From contig JAJQOW010000230.1 in NCBI GenBank assembly GCA_037975125.1, forward strand, positions 86,124-150,123: 64,000 bases of DNA, given 5' to 3'. Position 1 is the stretch's first letter. Every line of letters starts with the position of its first letter. Below the pieces are notes generated by a model. That model did not search any database and was not told the DNA's origin. It was given only the letters and a program-made list of their open reading frames with translations. Of this stretch, positions 40,183 through 50,244 are shown in pieces. The translations under genes were made by a program, and so were the position numbers. The DNA is from Latrodectus hesperus. Its lineage: Eukaryota > Arthropoda > Arachnida > Araneae > Theridiidae.

Positions 40183-41499
40183 CCTAGTAGCAATTCAACA
40201 CTGGGGTGGTGATTGGGTTAACGACTTGAACCGATGGAATCTCAGCGGCCCCTGTGCATCAAAAGTGCATGGAACAGTGGACCTTTTGTCACCTCGGCCA
40301 GAGAGCGGCTGCGGTGTCGCCGCCCGTTCAGTTGAAGTGCACGGTGTGATGAGTTTATGGCGTATGGCCCGATGACTTTTTTAAAATTCGATGAAAAGGG
40401 AGTGAGTGCATCGATGATATTTGCCATTCAATTTTGTATTCTACTCGTGGTACCTGTGCTGTTCTCCGGCTTAAATATAAAAAATACACTATCGTTAAAA
40501 ATAATTTAACAATAGTGTATTTTTGATAAGCTTGACAATATTTAGGAAAACTTATTTTAAATATTTATATATTTATAAGTTTTTTAAGTCATAAAAAATA
40601 TTTGTGTTAAAGGATTTTTTAATACTTATAAATAAATTCAAAATGTAATAATTTATATAGTACAGTTATGTAAGTGAAATTAATATGAAATGTATTTTAC
40701 CCAATATCTAATATTTTTTCACTATAGGACATTTCAGTATTTTCAAGTTTTCATTGCAGGACACAAAATTAACTTTCAATAATTTCAGTTTTATAGATTT
40801 GCCTTAATTTTTTTCACTGTTATGAAAAATCAAATAAATAGACAATATTAAGATTTTTTAAACAATTCCCAGTTTTAGAAAAAATAAATTAGCAGGTTGA
40901 TTTTCCTAATGTTTTCTTAACAAGTTTTACACTGGAAATTTAATTGCAAATATCTAAATTTTTTATTGCTTTTGTGAAATATATATTTTAACATGCGTGC
41001 ATAAATTCAGTTTTAGAAATTAAAATTCTACAAATTCAATTAGTTTCAATATATCTGTAACAATAGGTATAAATTATTTATAGAACCTTTCTGCACTAGA
41101 TAAATTTAAAATAAAACATTGATTCGTTATTTTAATATAGAACACAGACAATATTCATTAAGATTTTATTTTAAAAAATAATTTCCAATTTTAGAAAAAA
41201 TAAATTAGGAAATTGTTCATTGTTATGATTTTCAAAATGTTTTCTTAGCAAATTTAACTTTGGAAATTTAACTGCAAAAAATCTAAATTTTTTTATTGCT
41301 TTTATAAGATATATATTTTAACATGTGTGCATAGAATCAGTTTTAGAAATTAAAATCATAGAAATTCAATTAATTTTAATATATTTGTAAAAATAGGTAT
41401 AAATTATTCTCAACTAGATACATTTGATAAATTTAAAATAAAACATTGATTCTATATTTTAATATAGAACAGACAACTTTGATTCTATGGTCTTAGCTT

Positions 41500-41574
<75 letters not shown>
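40183..41574 (+). repeat. Left inverted arm, outer part (type A)
   Basis: Starts with cctagtagcaattcaacact. GC-rich to about 40437, then AT-rich with a direct duplication of about 310 bp. Ends in a (TA)n run into which the gypsy element inserted; the arm resumes at about 47018. Confidence 0.8.
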
Positions 41575-41578
<4 letters not shown>

Positions 41579-41878
41579 GGTTCTCAATAAAAATGACCGA
41601 TAAATGTTAAATTATTTAATTATATTTTCATAATAATATTATGAGATATATACATATATACAATATCAAAGCGTATTGTCCGTTTTAACATTCGTTTTAA
41701 CAAAGCGTATTGTCGTTTTAACATAGTTAATTCTAATTAAATCAAGTTTAATATCCATTCGTGTATTTATCGTCATCACGTCTTTTCATTTCCTCACATC
41801 GTCGTTCTCCTCCCTTCTCCTCTGCGTGTCTGGCGGCAAGCATGTGAGTGGCCCTCTGGTGGCGCTTTCAATCCCACA
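41575..41878 (-). repeat. 3' LTR of the gypsy element (left)
   Basis: 304 bp, starting tgtgggttctcaataaaaat and ending ctttcaatcccaca on the plus strand. Relative to the right LTR it carries about 26 extra bases from a tandem duplication of the segment aagcgtattgtccgttttaa near 41671-41725. No strong polypurine tract is visible beside it. Confidence 0.93.
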
Positions 41879-42343
41879 ATCGGCCGTCCTGATGACACTA
41901 GCTGACCTCAGCGTTCGTCTGGAATCAGAATTTCCTGAAAAAAAAATGAACAGGAGCAGTAACATGTTCAAGAAAATTTTTTAAAACAGTGTTGTCAATT
42001 CTCAATTCGTCTTTTCAGCTCTCAACCAAATCGTCGTCGCTATCATCGTCGTTGTCCCTTGAATCTGAGATTCCGTCATGGAGGACTCCTTCGTCTTCAT
42101 CTGGTTAGAGCATCTGTAGCTACATCTTCACTCTCGTCTTTGGCCATCTTCAAAAGGAAACGTCTTGAACACATCACAGTTACTATTCCCTTTTTTTTTT
42201 TTAAATGTGAAAAAGTAACAGTCTGAAATATAAAGTTTTAGTCTTAAAAAATAGCAATTCTGTGGGTAATCAAATCAGGAGTCAAAAAGTCAAAATCAGG
42301 AGTTGGTCGTCATCGGTGTCTTCTCTTCTTCTTTCAGCATATT
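41879..42343 (-). other. Gypsy 3' untranslated region with an acidic-tail fragment
   Basis: Between the integrase stop and the 3' LTR. The minus strand has a short Asp/Ser-rich frame near 42110-42010 (DNDDDSDDD) that may be a remnant of a longer Pol tail. Nothing else is seen. Confidence 0.45.
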
Positions 42344-43001
42344 TTAAGTTACATCGGGCCAAGGCTTCAGATACTCAGCACAAGTACTGGTAATCAGGGG
42401 ACCTTCGGTAAAACCAATTTTTTGAACATCGTAGGTGTCATTGTTCTTAACTTTTATTATTTTGTAGGGGCCTAAATATTTGGGTTTTAACTTGAGACCT
42501 GGACCTTGTTGTATGCGTTTAATAGCAACAATATCATTTATTTTGAATTTCCTTGCTTGTTTTCTTCTTAAATTATAGGTTTTGCGATTTTCATTTTGAA
42601 CTTTTAAAATTTGTTTTTTAGCTTCTTTTCTAAGGTTATCGCGATTATTAATGAAATCTATTCGCATTTCTGCATCTAAGAGATCTTTAATTTTAACATC
42701 AATTTTTTGCTTCATTTTTGTACCAAACAACAATTCAAATGGTGTTGTGTTAATACTTCTGTGAAAAGTTGAGTTTATAACCTGTTGTACATTACTAACA
42801 TGCAAATACCATTTAGCTGGGTTATCTATCGACATTTTAGACAAAACTGAAATTATACTGGAATTAAGGCGCTCTACTTGACCATTAGCTCTAGGTAAAC
42901 CGGTGGTTACACAAATATGTTTAATTTCTTCACGGCGACAATATTCTTCGAAATCATTTGAAGTAAATGCAGAACCTTTATCCGAAATGATGCAAGAGGG
43001 G
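42344..43001 (-). pseudogene. Gypsy integrase, remaining core and C-terminus (out of frame)
   Basis: Continues the integrase in another frame. The second catalytic Asp lies near 42978 and the Glu near 42880 (GQVERLN). From 42844 an open frame covers the rest of the core (INTTPFELLFG) and the C-terminal domain with LGPYKIIKV, ending at 42344. The break from the upstream frame is a single-base homopolymer difference at 43008-43012. Confidence 0.88.
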
Positions 43002-44822
43002 TTACCGAAAAACAGTCTTTTGGAGTTCTAACTTCGAAATTACTTCAGAAGCGTCAGTAGATTTAGTTGGGTAAAGCCAAACAAATTTGGTAAAACTATC
43101 AATCACGGCAAATATATATTTATATTTCTTATGAGTACTTTCTAATGGACCTAAATGATCTACATGATATGTGTGTAAAGGAGTGTCGTCTTTCTCAATT
43201 GGATGTAATTCTCCTTCTTGTTTACCTCTTTTTCGATTGCTTAAAATACATGGTATACAATTAGATATACATCTCTCGATTTTTTGTTTAATTTGAGGAA
43301 TGTAAAAGTTAGAATTTAAATTATCTTCTGTTCTTTTAACTGCAAAATGACCCTTCTCGTGTGCAGATTTAATTATACTCATTTGCATTTCGTCTGGGAC
43401 TACTAACAATTCATTACCATTAACATATTTGTAAAGAACATCATTTTTGAGTAAATAATCATCATGAGGTTTTTGTTTTAATATCTCTTTAATTGTTTTG
43501 ATATGTTCGTCTGTGTTTTGTGCTTGAATTATTTTTAGTGTTAAACTATCTTGAGCTATCATACAAATTGGATTTCTGCTTAAAGCATCAACATGTCGCA
43601 TACTAGAACCTTTTCTGTGTTCAATTGTGTAGTCAAAATCACTTAGCATTAGAGCCCATCTAGCAATTTTTGTGCATAAATCTTTTTTGTTCATCGTCAT
43701 AGCAAAAGCATTACAGTCAGTAACTATTTTAAAAGGAATTCCCAACACATATACCCTAAATTTTTTTAAAGCTTCTATGACAGCCATTACTTCTAATTCG
43801 TAACTAGAATATTTTCGTTCAGCTTCTGTTGTTTTCTTACTCATGTAGTAAACAGGGTGAAACTGATTATCTACTAAGGACTTTTGAATAAGGGTGGCAC
43901 CATAACCATCAATGCTGGCATCACAATGAATTTCGGTTTCACTTTGAGGGTTAAAAATAGCAAGAACGGGTTCCGTAGATAAAATGTATTTCAATTGGTT
44001 GAAGGAATTTCTTTCATTTTCACCAAATTTAAATTTAGACTCTTTTTTCAATAAATCACTTAAAGGTTTAGCAATAATAGAATAATTCTTAATAAACTTT
44101 CTAAAGTAACCAGTCAGTCCTAAAAAGCTCTGAACGTCTTTTGTTGTTTTTGGTTCGGGAAACTTAATTACAGCTTTCGTTTTATTTATTGATGGGTGTA
44201 ATTTACCATTTATTATTTTATAGCCTAAAAATTCAATTTCACGTTTCAAAAATTTACATTTCTTTAAGTTCAATTCCAGTCCATACTCCGACGCAGTTTG
44301 CAGGACAAGTTTAAGTTTTCTAACACCTTCGGTTTCGTTTTCGGCAGGAATAATTAAGTCATCCATGTAAATCACTACAACACCGTCTTTTAATAATTGT
44401 CTAAACACATTATTAATGTATTTCTGAAAAATACTAGGAGAATTTGTTAATCCAAATGGGCACTTCAAAAACTCATACTGACCATCGTGTGTAACGAATG
44501 AAGTGTATTTTTGGGAATTTTCTTCAACGTCAACATGGAAGAAGCCATTTCTTAAATCCAAAGTTGTGAACACTACAGAAGAATGTAATTTATCTATTAC
44601 GTCATCGATAACTGGCAAAGGGAAATGTTCACGAACCGTTTTCTTATTAAGCCGTCTATAATCAACACAAAGTCTGTGAGAATTATCTTTTTTCTTAACT
44701 AATACTACAGGTGAAGAGAAATCAGAAGAACTATTACGAATTATTCCCTTAGCTAACCATTCTTCAATTTGAGTTTCGACTATTTTCTTTTCAAAAGGTG
44801 GTAGTCGTCGGGGGATGAACAA
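43002..44822 (-). CDS. Gypsy reverse transcriptase, RNase H and N-terminal integrase
   Basis: A 606-residue frame. RT with the YMDD catalytic motif at about residue 153; RNase H beginning near residue 300 (HCDASIDGYGA); integrase zinc-binding HHCC region around residues 490-520; and the first catalytic Asp of integrase in YHVDHLGP near residue 553. It copies the element RNA to DNA and starts integration. The frame ends abruptly at 43002 within the integrase core, just after a T5 run (minus strand, 43008-43012). The listed start Met is simply the first in the frame; the true N-terminus is upstream in the gag-protease region. Confidence 0.92.
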   Translation of the reverse strand: MFIPRRLPPFEKKIVETQIEEWLAKGIIRNSSSDFSSPVVLVKKKDNSHRLCVDYRRLNKKTVREHFPLPVIDDVIDKLHSSVVFTTLDLRNGFFHVDVEENSQKYTSFVTHDGQYEFLKCPFGLTNSPSIFQKYINNVFRQLLKDGVVVIYMDDLIIPAENETEGVRKLKLVLQTASEYGLELNLKKCKFLKREIEFLGYKIINGKLHPSINKTKAVIKFPEPKTTKDVQSFLGLTGYFRKFIKNYSIIAKPLSDLLKKESKFKFGENERNSFNQLKYILSTEPVLAIFNPQSETEIHCDASIDGYGATLIQKSLVDNQFHPVYYMSKKTTEAERKYSSYELEVMAVIEALKKFRVYVLGIPFKIVTDCNAFAMTMNKKDLCTKIARWALMLSDFDYTIEHRKGSSMRHVDALSRNPICMIAQDSLTLKIIQAQNTDEHIKTIKEILKQKPHDDYLLKNDVLYKYVNGNELLVVPDEMQMSIIKSAHEKGHFAVKRTEDNLNSNFYIPQIKQKIERCISNCIPCILSNRKRGKQEGELHPIEKDDTPLHTYHVDHLGPLESTHKKYKYIFAVIDSFTKFVWLYPTKSTDASEVISKLELQKTVFR

Positions 44823-46666
44823 ATAGGGATTTCATCAGTTAAATTAATTTTCATCTTAACATCAACATTTTTAATTTTATTAGGAACATAATTTTCTATT
44901 AATGAATGTATTTCAGAACACAATGATTTATCTTTAATGTGACTTAGATCTATTTCCGATTCATCGTTAAGATTTACAAAATTAATTAAGAAATTATCTA
45001 TTTCGTTCTTGTTAGTGTGAAACGATACTTCATTGGTTGAAACTATTAAAGTACCTTGATTAATAATGTCAGTTCCTACAATTAAATCAAAACTTACAGA
45101 GTCATCATTTATAACAAAAATATTTGTATTAACTTTCGAATTATCAATTTCAACTTCTGCATTAAAATAACCTAGTGGTTTAATTGATTTCATTCCTAAA
45201 CCAGTCAATGAAATATTAGAAGATTGTAAACTTATGGGTTGTTTAATTTTATTAAATAAACTCTTTTTCAAAATCGTTTTCTGACTTCCAGTATCAATTA
45301 ATGAAGTTACATTCAAAGTACCAATTTTAACATCCTTAAGAATAAAATTTTCACAAGTTATTGAATTCACTTTCGGCTTATCATCAAATGGACCAGTTTC
45401 TTTTGATTTCGGACATTCCGAAGCTTTATGCCCAAAAGATTGACATGAAAAACACAATAATCCCTTGTCTTTATGTATACAATATTTAGAAATATGTGAA
45501 CGTGAACCACAATTATAACACACTCTATTTTTTGAATCAAAATTACCATCAAATTTTACTTTATTCTTATTCATATTTTCATATTTAGAATTAAATTTAT
45601 CATTACTATCATATTTTAATTTATTTTTATCAAAAGAATAAGATCTAAAATTTGCATCATGTTTTGTTTTCATTTTATCGAAAGCATATTTACTCTTTGC
45701 TGAATCACTTTTCATTACTTCATACACTTTAAGTTTATCTTTAAATTCTATCAAGTTTTTGCATCCATAGAGAATAATTTTATTTTCATGTTTATCATTA
45801 AGTCCTTTAATCACATAATGTATTAACGCGGCGTCATCAATTTTTCCTGAGCGACCCAGTTCTTTCATTTTTAAAAAATATTCCTGAACGGATTCTGAGT
45901 CTTTCATTTTCCTCTTACTAAGTAATTCGTGAAGACTAGCTGAATTTATTTCAACAGAAAATTCGTCAATTAAGGCATCTTTCAATTTTTCCCACGAGTT
46001 TATTTCCGGCTCTGTTCTAACAAATAATAAGGCATTTCCACCAAGCGATCTTTTAGCAAAAATAAACTTTTGTAAATTTGATAAATGGAACAGTTTCGAT
46101 ACATTTTCAAAACTCTCTATCCAGTTATTAATGTTTTCATGCGACTCAGCATTAAATTTGGTAATTGTGCTTTCGATATCGGAATAATTGATATAAACAT
46201 TTTGAGAATCATTATTTTTACCAAGTTCATTATCACACACATTTAAAGTATTATTTTTATTTCCACATTGCATTGGAGAATCTTCTTTGTTTTCATTTTT
46301 GTTTGTTTCGTCTACATCCGATTCCGACATACAGGCGTCGCTAATTCCCTCAGCTAAAGAGTTCAAAGAGCACAACTGCTCAAGTATTCTTTTTCCTATT
46401 TCAAATTTATTTCCTTCGAAAGAGATATCTAAAATATTAGAAATTGTAATTAATTCGTTCAAAGAAAAATTATTTTCTATTACTTTTAATTTCTTTTTAA
46501 ACTCTTCACTTTCGATTTCAAAATTAAAACCAGAAAATTCTCTTATACGCTTTCGATTTGACCGGTCTCCGTCAGAATCGAAAATAAATTTATGTAGAAG
46601 TTTTACTTTGTCCGACTTAATGATCTGCAATGCAATGCGTATCTTTTTGATATCATTTAACTTCAT
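44780..46666 (-). CDS. Gypsy gag-protease reading frame
   Basis: A 628-residue frame. An N-terminal capsid-like region is followed by two CCHC zinc knuckles around residues 384-425 (CYNCGSRSHISKYC and CFSCQSFGHKASEC) and a retropepsin-type aspartic protease with LIDTGS at about residue 455. The knuckles package RNA and the protease cuts the polyprotein. The start Met lies 74 bases inside the 5' LTR edge. The frame stops at 44780, overlapping the pol frame by 43 bases; pol is in the -1 frame. The overlap holds a run of five C (minus strand, 44810-44814), where a single-base change would account for the shift. Confidence 0.92.
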   Translation of the reverse strand: MKLNDIKKIRIALQIIKSDKVKLLHKFIFDSDGDRSNRKRIREFSGFNFEIESEEFKKKLKVIENNFSLNELITISNILDISFEGNKFEIGKRILEQLCSLNSLAEGISDACMSESDVDETNKNENKEDSPMQCGNKNNTLNVCDNELGKNNDSQNVYINYSDIESTITKFNAESHENINNWIESFENVSKLFHLSNLQKFIFAKRSLGGNALLFVRTEPEINSWEKLKDALIDEFSVEINSASLHELLSKRKMKDSESVQEYFLKMKELGRSGKIDDAALIHYVIKGLNDKHENKIILYGCKNLIEFKDKLKVYEVMKSDSAKSKYAFDKMKTKHDANFRSYSFDKNKLKYDSNDKFNSKYENMNKNKVKFDGNFDSKNRVCYNCGSRSHISKYCIHKDKGLLCFSCQSFGHKASECPKSKETGPFDDKPKVNSITCENFILKDVKIGTLNVTSLIDTGSQKTILKKSLFNKIKQPISLQSSNISLTGLGMKSIKPLGYFNAEVEIDNSKVNTNIFVINDDSVSFDLIVGTDIINQGTLIVSTNEVSFHTNKNEIDNFLINFVNLNDESEIDLSHIKDKSLCSEIHSLIENYVPNKIKNVDVKMKINLTDEIPICSSPDDYHLLKRK

Positions 46667-46740
46667 CTTGAAATAAAGAAAATTTACATACCCTTTTCAG
46701 ATGCTTTTATCCTTTCTTTTCCACTTCTGACAGCAAAATA

Positions 46741-47017
46741 TGTGGGTTCTCAATAAAAATGACCGATAAATGTTAAATTATTTAATTATATTTTCTAATA
46801 ATATTATGAGATATATACATATATACAATATCAAAGCGTATTGTCCGTTTTAACATTCATTGTAGTTAATTCTAATTAAATCAAGTTTAATATCCATTCG
46901 TGTATGTATCGTCATCACGTCTTTTCATTTCCTCACATCCTCGTTCTCCTCCTTTCTCCTCTGCGTGTCTGGCGGCAAGCATGTGAGTGGCCCTCTGGTG
47001 GCGCTTTCAATCCCACA
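46741..47017 (-). repeat. 5' LTR of the gypsy element (right)
   Basis: 277 bp, the copy from which transcription would start on the minus strand. Just inside it the minus strand reads tattttgctgtcagaagtgg, the likely primer-binding region, although I cannot name the tRNA. Its outer CA end merges with a (CA)n run. Confidence 0.93.
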
Positions 47018-47345
47018 CACACACACACATACACATATATATATATATATATATTGATATTTTCTATTAATAGTTGAAAAATTGACTTAAATATGAATAT
47101 TCTAGAACATTTCTAAGCTTCCAATATTTGTAAGAGCTAAAAAAGCGATAAAAAAAATGAGTTACAAATTTTGGTAACAAGTGTGATTAAATACATTATT
47201 GTAATAAGATTAAAAGTTCAGTTATATATTCAGATAAAGTGTCCCTATTTTACAGCATTTTTTAGCTTAATATTTGTTTAACTATCTACTTCAATATTTA
47301 TGAATTTATTCACAAAAACAAAATGTTCACAAAGATAAATCTTTA
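47018..47345 (+). repeat. Left inverted arm, inner part (type A), beyond the gypsy insertion
   Basis: After a (CA)n/(TA)n microsatellite, the sequence from about 47055 (gatattttctattaatag to cacaaaaacaaaatg) matches the reverse complement of about 50245-50560. This shows that the left arm continues across the retrotransposon. Confidence 0.75.
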
Positions 47346-47369
47346 TTATTATTATAACATATTAACATT

Positions 47370-48485
47370 AGACTGGGCTTTTTCAAAGCCCATTTCAAGT
47401 GCCCCCCCATCTCTATCTGGAGCACGCATCAGCCATTCATAACATTCTGAAGGGTGAAAAAGGGATGCTTTACACCTCTACTGTCCTTCCAGTTGTATTG
47501 TTTTGACAACTTGTTTGTCATCAGTTTCCATCAGAATTCTTTTTATAACATCACTGGAACTTGTTCCACCTTTATTAGTCAAAATAGTCATCTGAAAATA
47601 ATAACAAAATATCAGAAAAATAAATTCAAATGAAGTTCCAGTTTCCAAATCCATGTTAAAGCTAATTTACCTGTCAAATATTTTTATATAGAAACTTAAT
47701 GTTTTTAAACTTTATTTTTTTTGTATTTCAATTGGTTTAAATTGCTAGGAAATTTAAATTATGTTGAAAAAAATTCCAGAAAAATTTAAAGCTAAATCAG
47801 CTTTCTAGAATTATTTCTAAAAAACATATCACAGTAAAAATTTAAATACAGTTTTCTTTGCAAAAAATAGATCAACACATATTTCTTCAATATAATATTT
47901 GTATATTATTTTGTTATATATATTACAAAAATTTGCATCATAACTTATATTAATATATTGCTTTGGCTTACTCCTTAAAATTTATCATTGATCAACTAGT
48001 AAAACAAAGAAACTGGCATTTCTTTTTTCATTTTTGGATAAAGAACTTTATTACTCTATTACTAATTTATTATTACTTTATTACTAAAAAGAAAAATTAT
48101 AAATATTAAAATTAAACTTGAAAAAATCCACATCTTACAAAGAAAAAAAACTGTAATCTCCTTATTAAATCAAATTTAAAAATACACAGAATTTTTCAAA
48201 ATTGTAATAATATTTATGATGAACACAGTAATTACAAAATATAACTAACTTAAGTATGAACAAATCATAGCTAATAAAACCAAGATAATAACAAACCACA
48301 AGATGACAGGCAGACATGAGACCTTCGTCCAATTTTCATTAGGAATTTCAAAGTCTTCAATAGCACACCTAATTCTGTTAGGCGTCTTATAAGGAGGCCA
48401 GTAACACATATTTCCTCCATCAATTAGATGCACGACAACTGCCACACTTTTTATCACCTGTTTCCTCTACAAATTCTACAACTTG
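47370..48485 (-). pseudogene. DUF4806-like gene remnant
   Basis: Two minus-strand blocks. At about 48485-48290: VEFVEETGDKKC, then (other frame) IDGGNMCYWPPYKTP and CAIEDFEIPNENWTK, the N-terminal WPP/W pattern I know from DUF4806-containing arthropod proteins. At about 47593-47480, after a good acceptor (ttattttcag): ILTNKGGTSSSDVIKRIL, the core of DUF4806. It continues through one in-frame TAG to about 47370. The frameshift, stop and missing middle make it a pseudogene. The 48457-48245 frame ends in a hydrophobic tail that is probably out-of-frame read-through. Function of DUF4806 proteins is unknown to me; the call is from motif memory, so moderate. Confidence 0.45.
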
Positions 48486-49590
48486 AAAGCTATGTGAAAA
48501 ATATTTAATGAATAAATTCTGTTTCTGTTTTTTAGGATAAGTAGTTTTTTAATTGTAAATAGATTGTTATTGACCATTTTGTTAAAAATATTTTGTTTTA
48601 TATTCTTTTAATCAAAGTTTATTCTATAAAAACAATGATTCACTTTGAAGCTCACATATTTGGTAAAATTATGAAAAACACAATATTTATATGTAACATG
48701 CAAACTTTTTGCAAAATCCTGTCAAGGCATTATATATATATATAGAAGAGTATGATTAAGTTTCAAAAATCTTATTAATTAATTAACCATTTAATACTTT
48801 TTAAATGAACCTATTTTTAAAATATTTAATAAAGTATTTTTACATGTTTCAAGTTTTAGTAAACTGGAAGTGTTGATCCCTAATGATTACAAAAACAAAA
48901 ATGGAATACCTCTTTACAATTTTGAGAGATGCTTCCAAAAAGTTCTATAATTTTGAATGCAAGTCAAGAAATCATTACTGCATATTATTTCCCAAATTTT
49001 ATATACCACCATTTTCATTTGCTGATATGAATTTTATCATTAAATGTAAACTTGCAATGAATCTCACCTTGATTATAGAAGGTTATAAAAAATAGATATG
49101 AATTAAATAAAGTATATGAAGATAATTATACTTACTCTGTAAACATAACTTAATACTTTCTTATCAAAAATAGAATTTGATCATCTTTAAGGTCTCAAAG
49201 ACATTTTATCTATTACTAATTTTGCTGAGAATGATAAAGTAACCCAATCAACAATTTAGTTCTCCAGTTATAAAATAGTAACACTCAAAACAATACTTTT
49301 TTACTCTGTTTAATAAAGCTTTTACATTAGTCTTTTTACATTAGATTGGATTTTACGAAATTTATTCCGTCTGGAATAAATATTTTGGTCGTTTAATTTA
49401 TATGAAAATTCTAACCTGTTCATTTCCAAGCTTCAAATATTAATCTTAGAAACAAAAACAAAAAAAAGTCATATTAAAAATAACACATACCAAAAATACA
49501 CAAAAAAAATTGTCAACATAACACTTTATGGATGTTTTACCATGCGGTACGATACAAGTATGCATTAAAAATTTTTTAATTGTTATAATA
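48486..49590. other. AT-rich spacer between the DUF4806-like remnant and the type B end
   Basis: No recognised coding sequence. Contains (TA)n at about 48731-48744. If the type B end is a promoter, this would be its first intron, which is inference only. Confidence 0.4.
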
Positions 49591-50214
49591 ATTGTAGATT
49601 ATTAATGGATATTATGGGTATTTATAAATTTCAAAAACAATGAACAAATTAAAGCATAATTTCACAATAAAGTTATTTTGTATCATTTAAAATAGACTGT
49701 TTGCAATGTTTATTCTAACTTAATTGCACAAATACAATGATTAGCTTGATAATAATGTGACATAATTAATTACAGGAAATATATTTAATTTTAAGGATAT
49801 ATACTCGTTATTTATTTAAAAAACTGATAGTACTTACCAAAAAATTCTGTAAAATATAATTCCTCGTAAGACAATTAAGAATAGCTAACTACCCAGTGGA
49901 AATAAATATACAGAGAAAATTAAAGTAAACAATAGATTTTAAATATGGCCGCCACGCATGCGTAGACCTATTAATAAGTCTGCGCATGATTTTACTTTCC
50001 TTCAATCTCAATGGTAAATGCTGCAGCCGACGACCAGCGACCACTCTATCAGTGGCCGACGACGGTGTCGTTCAGAATAGGCGGTAGAAAATACAGTGAC
50101 CGTGTCATGTGTAAGTTAATGGGCACACACCGGTGAAAAAATCCGGTGTCAAGTGAGTTACCAATGAAACCGGTAAATGGCCACTGTAGTACCACTCAGC
50201 CTCTGCTACTAGAG
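49591..50214 (-). repeat. Type B terminal repeat, copy 1 (promoter-like)
   Basis: On the minus strand it begins ctctagtagcagaggctgag at 50214 and is matched over about 600 bp by 55899-56500 on the plus strand. The GC-rich first 280 bases contain aatatggccgcc (YY1-like) and cacgcatgcg plus tgcgcatg (NRF-1-like) near 49943-49990, as seen in TATA-less promoters. Inner edge near attgtagattattaatgg at 49594. Confidence 0.75.
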
Positions 50215-50244
50215 AAAATTTGTTATGCTGGTCTAGAAATTTCT

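Larger units (their letters stand above)
41575..47017 (-). mobile_element. Ty3/gypsy LTR retrotransposon, nearly complete
   Basis: LTRs at 41575-41878 and 46741-47017, both with TG...CA ends, bound a minus-strand gag-protease-RT-RNaseH-integrase region. No envelope frame is seen. The element sits in a TA/CA microsatellite inside the left type A arm; microsatellite flanks hide any target duplication. LTRs differ by a few substitutions plus one extra tandem copy of about 26 bp, so the insertion is fairly young. Confidence 0.93.

Noticed and set aside
41575..47017. Gypsy-type endogenous retrovirus with envelope
   Set aside because: No envelope-like frame exists between integrase and the 3' LTR; only a short acidic fragment is present.
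48245..48457. A small single-pass membrane protein (hydrophobic C-terminus)
   Set aside because: The N-terminal half matches the WPP block of DUF4806-type proteins; the hydrophobic end is where the family continues in another frame, so it is read-through of a pseudogene.
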